Assembly: GCF_018918265.1 (NCBI RefSeq)
Contig: NZ_JAHLQC010000022.1
Span: 1 to 57,587, forward strand
Direction: 5' to 3'
DNA: 57,587 nucleotides
From: Falcatimonas sp. MSJ-15
Lineage (GTDB): Bacteria > Bacillota > Clostridia > Lachnospirales > Lachnospiraceae
The first letter of the stretch is position 1. The number at the start of each line of letters is the position of its first letter. The notes under the pieces are model-generated. The model ran no database searches. It was not told the origin of the DNA and saw nothing but the letters and a program-made list of their open reading frames with translations. A program made the position numbers and the translations under genes. Shown piece by piece: positions 51,550 through 57,587 of this stretch.

Positions 51550-54500
51550 TGCCAAGAGATAATAGTATAAAAAAAGTTTTAGTTATTGGTTCAGGTCCGA
51601 TTGTAATTGGCCAGGCAGCAGAATTTGACTATGCTGGTACACAGGCATGCCGTTCATTAAAAGAAGAAGGCATAGAAGTAGTACTTGTTAACTCTAACCC
51701 TGCAACAATTATGACAGATAAAGACATTGCAGATATGGTATATATCGAGCCACTTACAGTAAAAGTTGTCGAACAGATTATTTTAAAAGAAAGACCAGAT
51801 AGCGTTCTTCCAACATTAGGAGGTCAGGCAGCACTTAATCTTGCAATGGAACTTGAAGAAAGTGGATTCCTTAAAGAAAACAATGTAAGACTTATAGGAA
51901 CAACATCACTTACAATTAAAAAAGCAGAAGACCGTCTTGAATTCAAGAATACAATGGAGAAACTTGGTGAGCCAATAGCACCATCAATCGTAGTAGAGAA
52001 TGTAGAAGATGGTATAGGATTTGCTAATAAGATAGGATATCCAATAGTACTTCGTCCAGCATATACACTTGGCGGTAGCGGCGGTGGTATCGCACACAAT
52101 GAAGAAGAACTTGTAGATATACTTTCTAATGGATTAAGACTTAGCCGAGTAGGACAGGTATTAGTAGAGAGATGTATCGCAGGATGGAAAGAGATAGAAT
52201 ACGAAGTAATGCGAGACAGCAACGGTAACTGCATTACAGTATGTAATATGGAGAATATAGATCCTGTAGGTGTTCATACAGGTGACAGTATAGTAGTTGC
52301 ACCATCACAGACATTAAGTGATAAAGAATATCAGATGTTAAGAACAAGTGCATTAAAGATTATAGATGAACTTAACATAACAGGTGGATGTAATGTACAG
52401 TATGCATTACACCCAACAAGTTTCGAATACTGTGTAATTGAAGTTAACCCACGAGTTAGCCGTTCATCAGCATTAGCATCAAAAGCAACAGGATATCCAA
52501 TAGCCAAAGTTGCAGCAAAGATAGCATTAGGATATACACTTGATGAGATTAAAAATGCAATTACAGGTAAGACATACGCAAGCTTTGAGCCAGCACTTGA
52601 CTACTGTGTAGTTAAGATACCAAGACTTCCATTTGATAAATTTATCATGGCAAAGAGAACACTTACAACACAGATGAAAGCAACTGGAGAAGTAATGAGT
52701 ATCTGCACTAACTTTGAAGGTGCATTAATGAAAGCTATACGTTCATTAGAACAGCATGTAGACAGTCTTTTCTATGAAAACTATGGAGAACTTAAGACAG
52801 AAGAGATTGAAGAGATGCTTCATAGAGTAGATGACAGAAGAATATTCGTTATTGCAGAAGCATTAAGAAGAGGAATCTCATATGAGACAATCCATGATAT
52901 CACTAAGATAGATATGTGGTTTATTGATAAGATCGCAATAATAACAGAGATGGAAAAACGTCTCAAAGAAGAACCACTTACAAAAGAACTTCTTCTTGAA
53001 GCAAAGAGAATAGAATTCCCTGATAAGATAATAGGAAAACTTACAGGCAAGACAGAAAAAGAGATAAAAGAACTTCGTAACGAATATGGAATAAGAGCTG
53101 CATTCAAGATGGTTGATACATGTGCAGCAGAATTTGAAGCAACAACACCATACTACTATTCATGCTTTAATAGTGAGAACGAAGCAGAAGAGACAACACC
53201 TAAGAAAAAAGTACTTGTACTTGGTTCAGGTCCAATCCGTATCGGACAGGGTATCGAATTCGACTACTGTTCAGTACACTCAACATGGGCATTTAAACAG
53301 GAAGGATACGAGACAATAATCGTTAATAACAATCCTGAAACAGTTAGTACAGACTTTGATATAGCAGATAAACTTTACTTTGAGCCACTTACACCAGAAG
53401 ATGTAGAGAACATAGTAGAATTTGAAAAACCAGATGGAGCAGTAGTACAGTTTGGTGGACAGACAGCAATCAAACTTACAGAAGCACTTATGAAGATGGG
53501 CGTTAAGATTCTTGGAACAAGTGCAGAAGACGTTGATGCAGCAGAAGACAGAGAATTATTCGATGAGATACTTGAAGAGTGTTGTATACCAAGACCACAA
53601 GGTAAGACAGTATTTACAACAGAAGAAGCACTTGCAGCAGCACATGAACTTGGATATCCAGTACTTGTAAGACCATCATATGTACTTGGTGGACAGGGTA
53701 TGCAGATAGCAATCTCAGATGAAGAAATCGTAGAATTTATGAAAGTAATCAACAGAGTAGAGCAAGAGCATCCTATCCTTGTAGACAAATATCTGGTAGG
53801 AACAGAATGTGAAGTAGATGCAGTATGCGATGGAGAAGATATATTAATACCTGGTATAATGGAACATATTGAAAGAGCAGGAATACATTCAGGAGACTCA
53901 ATATCAGTATATCCGGCACAGAACTTCTCAGAGAAGATAATAAGAGTACTTGAAGATTATACAAGAAAGCTTGCACGTTCATTACATGTAAAAGGATTAA
54001 TCAACATCCAGTTCATAGTAGCAGATGGAGAAGTATATGTAATTGAAGTTAATCCACGTTCAAGCCGTACAGTACCATATATAAGTAAAGTAACAGGTAT
54101 ACCAATTGTAGAACTCGCAACAAAAGTAATCATTGGTAATACAATCAAAGGATTAGGTTATACACCAGGATTACAGCCAAACGCAGAACATGTAGCAATC
54201 AAGATGCCAGTATTCTCATTCGAAAAACTTCGTGGAGCAGACATAAGCCTTGGACCAGAGATGAAATCAACAGGTGAATGTCTTGGTATAGGTAAGACAT
54301 TCAACGAAGCATTATACAAAGCATTCTTAGGAGCAGGAGTTAACCTTCCAAAATATAAACAGGTAATTATGACCGTTAAGAATGCAGATAAATTAGAAGC
54401 AGTTGAAGTCGGAAGAAGATTCGAAAAACTTGGTTATAAGATATATGCAACAAGAAGCACAGCAAGAGTTCTTAACGAGAATGGTGTACATGCAATAAAA

Positions 54501-54755
54501 GTTAACAAACTAGATCAGGAATCACCAACAATCCTTGACCTTATCTTAGAACATAAGATAGACCTTGTAATCGATACACCAACTAATGGACGTGATAAGA
54601 CAAGAGATGGCTTCCTTATAAGAAGACATGCAATAGAGACAGGTGTAACATGTTTAACAAGCCTTGATACAGCGAACGCATTATTAACAAGCCTTGAAAC
54701 AGAAGATGGAACAGACTTATCACTAATAGATATTGCAACAATCGATAGAAAATAG
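51549..54755 (+). CDS. carB: Carbamoyl-phosphate synthase large subunit
   Basis: A 1068-residue enzyme of normal length with duplicated ATP-grasp halves: [20 protein letters not shown] and [20 protein letters not shown] begin the two halves (about 12 and 558), and [18 protein letters not shown] and [18 protein letters not shown] are the matching ATP-grasp ends. The last 130 residues are the MGS-like allosteric domain ([22 protein letters not shown] cut by the effector loop). It makes carbamoyl phosphate from bicarbonate, ammonia and two ATP. Starts with a one-base overlap with carA. Confidence 0.97.
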   Translation: MPRDNSIKKVLVIGSGPIVIGQAAEFDYAGTQACRSLKEEGIEVVLVNSNPATIMTDKDIADMVYIEPLTVKVVEQIILKERPDSVLPTLGGQAALNLAMELEESGFLKENNVRLIGTTSLTIKKAEDRLEFKNTMEKLGEPIAPSIVVENVEDGIGFANKIGYPIVLRPAYTLGGSGGGIAHNEEELVDILSNGLRLSRVGQVLVERCIAGWKEIEYEVMRDSNGNCITVCNMENIDPVGVHTGDSIVVAPSQTLSDKEYQMLRTSALKIIDELNITGGCNVQYALHPTSFEYCVIEVNPRVSRSSALASKATGYPIAKVAAKIALGYTLDEIKNAITGKTYASFEPALDYCVVKIPRLPFDKFIMAKRTLTTQMKATGEVMSICTNFEGALMKAIRSLEQHVDSLFYENYGELKTEEIEEMLHRVDDRRIFVIAEALRRGISYETIHDITKIDMWFIDKIAIITEMEKRLKEEPLTKELLLEAKRIEFPDKIIGKLTGKTEKEIKELRNEYGIRAAFKMVDTCAAEFEATTPYYYSCFNSENEAEETTPKKKVLVLGSGPIRIGQGIEFDYCSVHSTWAFKQEGYETIIVNNNPETVSTDFDIADKLYFEPLTPEDVENIVEFEKPDGAVVQFGGQTAIKLTEALMKMGVKILGTSAEDVDAAEDRELFDEILEECCIPRPQGKTVFTTEEALAAAHELGYPVLVRPSYVLGGQGMQIAISDEEIVEFMKVINRVEQEHPILVDKYLVGTECEVDAVCDGEDILIPGIMEHIERAGIHSGDSISVYPAQNFSEKIIRVLEDYTRKLARSLHVKGLINIQFIVADGEVYVIEVNPRSSRTVPYISKVTGIPIVELATKVIIGNTIKGLGYTPGLQPNAEHVAIKMPVFSFEKLRGADISLGPEMKSTGECLGIGKTFNEALYKAFLGAGVNLPKYKQVIMTVKNADKLEAVEVGRRFEKLGYKIYATRSTARVLNENGVHAIKVNKLDQESPTILDLILEHKIDLVIDTPTNGRDKTRDGFLIRRHAIETGVTCLTSLDTANALLTSLETEDGTDLSLIDIATIDRK

Positions 54756-54869
54756 TGAAGATAAAACTTATTAACAAAGTTGATATTAGCAGATATAGTA
54801 GATAAGCGAATTGAAAAGTGCTAATAATATAAGATAATGTTGTAACAATTCATTGAAATGCTTTAAAGT

Positions 54870-54918
54870 ATATACTAGCAGCAAGTAGTGTGTAACTGCT
54901 TGTTGCTAGTATATTTTA
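54870..54918 (+). terminator. carAB terminator
   Basis: ATATACTAGCAGCAAGTAG (54870-54888) pairs with the arm at 54896-54914 (CTGCTTGTTGCTAGTATAT) with two mismatches or wobbles, followed by TTTTAT. Confidence 0.8.
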
Positions 54919-54929
54919 TAAGCTAGAGC

Positions 54930-54990
54930 ATAAAACTCGCTACCTTTAGGCGATGGGTAGATAAAACTCACTACCTTTAGGTGATGGGTA
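54930..54990 (+). repeat. Two tandem 30-base hairpin repeats
   Basis: Copies at 54930-54959 and 54961-54990 share ATAAAACTC, CTACCTTTAGG and GATGGGTA. They differ at two positions, CGC/GCG against CAC/GTG, which are compensatory in the stem. The second ends in AATTCAC, like the TnpB-linked copy at 56465. Confidence 0.6.
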
Positions 54991-55244
54991 ATTCACGAAA
55001 TGAAATATCTTCTATCATTCGTGGTGAGTGTGAGTGAGGTAACTAGCAAGTGACAAATAAAGAATATATATTATTTAAATGTTGCATTTTACAAAATATA
55101 TGATATATAATGAAAATATGTAGTCTCTGAAACAAACATGCATTAAAAACTGTAACCAGTAATTGCTATTTTGACAAAGAAGATGCTCGTATGCAATCCA
55201 TATAAGAAAAGTAAGAGATTATCGAAAAAGAAAGGGGGATATAT

Positions 55245-55478
55245 ATGGTGAATCCAATGGAAGCGATGAAAATGAAAGGAATGCTTGATGAATTTAGAAC
55301 TAATCATCCAAAAGTTCTAAAATTTTTTCAAAATGAGTCAACAAACATAGAAGTAGGTACAATAATAGAAATGACATTAACAACACGTTCCGGAGAAACA
55401 GTTTGTACAAATATAAAAGTAACACCAGAGGATATGGAACTAATAGAACAGTTTAAAAAGATGGCAAGTCAAAAATAA
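55245..55478 (+). CDS. Small protein, unknown function
   Basis: A 77-residue protein, MVNPMEAMKMKGMLDEFRTN, with a helical start, then a beta-like middle (NIEVGTIIEMTLTTRSGETV) and a helical end MELIEQFKKMASQK. Behind GGGGG and spaced well, with its own terminator overlapping the stop, so it is likely expressed. It looks like a conserved Lachnospiraceae small protein but I do not recognise the family. Charged and soluble. Confidence 0.6.
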   Translation: MVNPMEAMKMKGMLDEFRTNHPKVLKFFQNESTNIEVGTIIEMTLTTRSGETVCTNIKVTPEDMELIEQFKKMASQK

Positions 55479-55494
55479 AACTTGCCATCTTTTT
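55458..55494 (+). terminator. Terminator overlapping the small gene's 3' end
   Basis: AAGATGGCAAGT (55459-55470 region) pairs with ACTTGCCATCTT (55480-55491), followed by TTT. One arm encodes the last residues of the small protein. Confidence 0.85.
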
Positions 55495-55496
55495 AG

Positions 55497-55598
55497 ATTA
55501 TACGAAGATTGTGATTATACCAAAACAGTCATTATACGAAGATAACGATTATATGAAAATAGTCATTATACAAAGATAATGATTATACCAAAAGAGTA
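55497..55598. repeat. Three tandem 34-base repeats
   Basis: Units at 55497-55530, 55531-55564 and 55565-55598 each begin ATTATAC.AAGAT and contain GATTATA. Units are roughly 80 percent identical. No coding meaning seen. Confidence 0.8.
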
Positions 55599-55606
55599 AA
55601 CAGTTA

Positions 55607-56428
55607 TTATATGAAATTAAAATGTTTTAAAGCATATTCAATTCCATTATCGCTGGCATTTTTGGTTACAAATGAAACTTTGTCTAGCAGTGAAGCAGGT
55701 GATGCATTTCCCATAGCAATACTATTAGGCACAGCAAGAAGCATAGGTAGATCATTATTGCTGTCACCGAGAGCAAAAGCATCAGATATATCAAGATTAT
55801 AATAATCAAGAACTGCAGTTATACCAGTGCTTTTAGAATATCCTTTAGGAACAAATTCTCTAAAATTGCCACCACGATCAATGCAGTCAAAAAATTTATC
55901 ACTTACTTCGCAAAAATAAGGAATATCATCAATATTTTTAAACCAAATGACGAATTTGTCGCATGAAAAAGACTCCTCTTCTGGATTAAGGTTCATATCA
56001 TATCCTCTATTAATGAAGGCATTATATTGTTTAATAGCACCATCGTTAATTAAAGGTCGTTTCATATCAAAACATACATAATTCTTAGATTCAAATAGCA
56101 AATCAAGTTCAAAATTACGTGCATGCTTTAAAATTGACATCACAGTGTTATGTGGTTGCTCAAGATGAAAAATTTCAGTAAAAGTTGAGTTAGGAGTACC
56201 AGGTTTTCGACAATAGATATTAGTTCCACATCCACAGACAAAGCCATCAAAGCCAATATCACGAAAACGTTTCTCAACATTTTGCATACATCTTCCAGTA
56301 TTAATGAACATGAGATGACCATTCTCTCTGGATTTAGCGATAGCAACTTTAACACTTTCTGGGATAGAACCATCAATTTCAGAAGTAAGAGTTCCATCAA
56401 TATCAAAAAAAGCAATTTTCCTATTCAT
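55607..56428 (-). CDS. Cof-type HAD-superfamily phosphatase
   Basis: A 273-residue class IIB HAD phosphatase. Motif I is AFFDIDGTLTSEIDG (nucleophile D9), motif II FINTGRC, and motif IV ALGDSNNDLPMLLAV near residue 215, with KSTGITAVLDYY supplying the Lys. The middle C2-type cap includes FVCGCGTNIYCR. Such enzymes dephosphorylate sugar phosphates or cofactors; the exact substrate cannot be predicted. Single gene on the minus strand. Confidence 0.9.
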   Translation of the reverse strand: MNRKIAFFDIDGTLTSEIDGSIPESVKVAIAKSRENGHLMFINTGRCMQNVEKRFRDIGFDGFVCGCGTNIYCRKPGTPNSTFTEIFHLEQPHNTVMSILKHARNFELDLLFESKNYVCFDMKRPLINDGAIKQYNAFINRGYDMNLNPEEESFSCDKFVIWFKNIDDIPYFCEVSDKFFDCIDRGGNFREFVPKGYSKSTGITAVLDYYNLDISDAFALGDSNNDLPMLLAVPNSIAMGNASPASLLDKVSFVTKNASDNGIEYALKHFNFI

Positions 56429-56464
56429 ATCTTAAAATATTCTCCTTTTATTTTTAAATACTAT

Positions 56465-56495
56465 GTGAACTACTCATCACCTAAAGGTAATGGGC
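56465..56495 (-). repeat. Right-end hairpin of a decayed TnpB element
   Basis: On the minus strand it reads GCCCATTACCTTTAGGTGAT then GAGTAGTTCAC. It lies 60 bases downstream of the TnpB fragment, where an IS200/IS605-family right end is expected, and matches the other dispersed hairpins. Confidence 0.55.
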
Positions 56496-56554
56496 TTATA
56501 AGGAGCTGCGCTCCTATTTAAGAAGTTTGATATTTAAGTTTCCACCTAATGAAT

Positions 56555-56773
56555 TAGGCAATCCTTATTCTTACAGGCGTGTCCACTTCGTCTCTACTGT
56601 ATAGGATATTCATATCCACAACGCTGCTTTTACGCATAATATTCAATGCATCATTTATGTCTGCATTAAGTGTTTTCCCATTCGCAGTTCTGTAAAGCCA
56701 ACGATATACTCTATCGCTACTAAACTCATATTCATTGGGGGTGTCGTTGTTGTAGGCAGGAAGTTCATCCCTG
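56555..56773 (-). pseudogene. C-terminal remnant of IS200/IS605-family TnpB
   Basis: A 72-codon open stretch: RDELPAYNNDTP, then RWLYRTANGKTLNADINDAL and NIMRKSSVV, ending EVDTPVRIRIA. The NADxNxAxNI box holds the third RuvC acidic residue of TnpB, and the ending is that of TnpB proteins in gut Firmicutes. The rest of the gene is missing and no start is present, so it is dead. It is an ancestor-type relic of an RNA-guided nuclease, with its right-end hairpin still downstream. Confidence 0.75.
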
Positions 56774-56899
56774 AAAAAATAGTAACTAGTAATACAAAAG
56801 ACACATTATAAATAATAAGATGGAAGATATAATTTTGCAATCAAAAAAATAAATTATAAAGTATATACGGAAAAAATAATATAGAAAGCACCATAAACA

Positions 56900-56942
56900 G
56901 TCAATTACCCACCACCTAAAGGCAGTTGGAGGCGCATATGAC
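56900..56942 (-). repeat. 43-base palindromic repeat, second full copy
   Basis: On the minus strand it begins GTCATATG and ends GGTGGGTAATTGAC, with the same CTxCCTTTAGGTGGTGGG core as 43743-43785. Confidence 0.6.
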
Positions 56943-56979
56943 AAACAGAAATGGAAATATAGCAATGTTTATAGAAAAA

Positions 56980-57022
56980 GACCACCTAAAGGTAGTTGGA
57001 GGAGCCTATGACCACCTAAAGG
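56980..57022 (-). repeat. Partial copies of the palindromic repeat
   Basis: 56981-57012 reads, on the minus strand, GTCATAGGCTCCTCC then AACTACCTTTAGGTGGT. A 12-base piece, ACCACCTAAAGG, recurs at 57011-57022. Confidence 0.5.
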
Positions 57023-57218
57023 ATTTTATATATGAAAAATAGAGTCTGCAATGACAAAATCACTAAATATCATAAAGTTAATGAGTATGTATATGTGAAA
57101 TAATTGGGAAATTGTATATACAATTCAACGCACATACAGTTTGAAAGAACTCCAAAAGCAATAAAACACGTCATAGATTTTGAAAATAAGTGTATCTATA
57201 AAAGAACAAAAGAAACTG
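57023..57218. other. AT-rich region upstream of the rRNA promoters
   Basis: No gene. AT-rich sequence that could act as an UP element for the rRNA promoters; nothing else recognised. Confidence 0.4.
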
Positions 57219-57247
57219 TTGACACATTACAAAACGTGTGGTATCAT
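57219..57247 (+). promoter_or_regulatory. rRNA operon promoter P1
   Basis: TTGACA (57219-57224), 17 bases, TATCAT (57242-57247). Confidence 0.8.
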
Positions 57248-57334
57248 AAGTCTTGCTGTTGAGGAAATGCAGAAAAATACAGCATTTCAGATACTTTGAA
57301 AAATATTTATTAAAAAAATAAATAAAAAAAGTGC

Positions 57335-57363
57335 TTGACAGAATAACACAAAAGTGTTAAACT
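57335..57363 (+). promoter_or_regulatory. rRNA operon promoter P2
   Basis: TTGACA (57335-57340), 17 bases, TAAACT (57358-57363), 116 bases after P1. Confidence 0.85.
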
Positions 57364-57424
57364 GAATAAGTCGCTGATGACAAACAAGTTTACATAATAA
57401 ATTGTATGTTAAAAGGTGACAATT

Positions 57425-57487
57425 CAGAACTTTGAAAACTAAACAATAAAACAACCTTGAAAATTCCGGTTCCAACGAAGTTGGAAC
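57425..57487 (+). promoter_or_regulatory. rRNA leader: boxA-like antitermination element and hairpin
   Basis: CAGAACTTTGAAAACTAAAC (57425-57444) resembles the boxA region that precedes 16S rRNA in Lachnospiraceae. GTTCCAAC/GTTGGAAC (57469-57487) is an 8-bp hairpin with a GAA loop, possibly a processing element. Confidence 0.65.
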
Positions 57488-57579
57488 GAGAACATTTTTG
57501 AAAAAGTTGTGCTGAACTTAAAACAGTAAAAACGAGGATAAATTAGCCAAAAGTTGATTTTGAATCAGATTCAAACTTT

Positions 57580-57587
57580 ATTTGAGA
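57580..57587 (+). rRNA. 16S rRNA, first bases only
   Basis: The window ends in ATTTGAGA. In Firmicutes, TTTGAGAGTTTGATCC begins 16S rRNA, and the preceding leader has the usual form, so the gene continues beyond the window. Confidence 0.6.

Larger units (their letters stand above)
54756..55244. other. Gap with terminator and tandem hairpin repeats
   Basis: 489 bases without a gene. It holds the carAB terminator (54870-54918), two tandem hairpin repeats (54930-54990), and AT-rich sequence that includes the leader of the small gene at 55245. Confidence 0.5.

Noticed and set aside
51824..54148. Several long open frames antisense to carB
   Set aside because: They follow from biased codon use in carB; no start signals and no family likeness.
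1..57587. CRISPR arrays and tRNA genes
   Set aside because: No regularly spaced direct repeats with unique spacers and no cloverleaf with a T-arm consensus was recognised. The 34-base tandem repeats have no spacers.

Overview
The window looks like a chromosomal segment of a low-GC gut Firmicute of the family Lachnospiraceae. The pectin-utilisation genes, the carAB and hflX genes and the AT-rich codon use would suit a Lachnospira (eligens-like) strain, but I cannot confirm the species without a search. The right edge enters an rRNA operon: two tandem TTGACA promoters, a boxA-like leader and the first bases of 16S rRNA.

Layout. 1-12.1 kb is an accessory graveyard and cassette zone. It holds a tyrosine-recombinase N-terminus cut by the window edge, a methyltransferase, the radical-SAM mobile pair (MarR, protein A, protein B), and then single-gene units separated by 36-bp imperfect-palindromic repeats. 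Around these lie broken plasmid or element genes: a Rep/HUH fragment, a split small element gene, an integrase tail and two HAD-phosphatase fragments. A nitrilase-family amidohydrolase, a double GNAT, a sugar epimerase and a Ham1/RdgB pyrophosphatase follow. 12.1-23.7 kb is more ordinary: a two-component system with an ABC exporter, GNAT, alpha/beta hydrolase, chemotaxis receptor, HPP-like membrane protein, TPR lipoprotein and HflX. 23.7-31 kb is a second accessory island with a large SF1 helicase carrying a topoisomerase-type zinc ribbon, a cyclic-phosphate receiver-like protein, an AbiE-type toxin-antitoxin pair with a visible promoter/operator, and a UPF0489 gene truncated by the 3' end of a group II intron. 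31-34 kb has a membrane protein, dihydrofolate reductase and a secreted or anchored protein.

The most striking region is 34.4-49.0 kb. A gene for a cell-surface SpoIID/peptidoglycan-binding protein is cut into two same-strand, colinear halves (48960-49826 and 34005-34409) by a 14,577-bp insert. The insert carries its own serine recombinase at one end. Its two junctions share GGTCA with a common central CA. The joined insert ends form a nearly perfect dyad, as expected for a serine-integrase attP, and removing the insert restores a 414-residue reading frame. The cargo is a pectic-oligosaccharide module: membrane-anchored AraC-type regulator, cre sites, ABC importer, intracellular acetylesterase and pectin methylesterase. 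An ABC exporter, a GH1 remnant, a type I pullulanase and an amidase with a SPOR domain complete it. This resembles gene-interrupting elements such as skin, but with metabolic cargo.

From 49.8 kb to the end are carAB behind a strong promoter and a possible leader attenuator, a small conserved-looking protein, a Cof-type phosphatase, a TnpB ghost with several dispersed hairpin repeats of the IS200/IS605 end type, and the rRNA operon leader. No CRISPR array and no tRNA were recognised.
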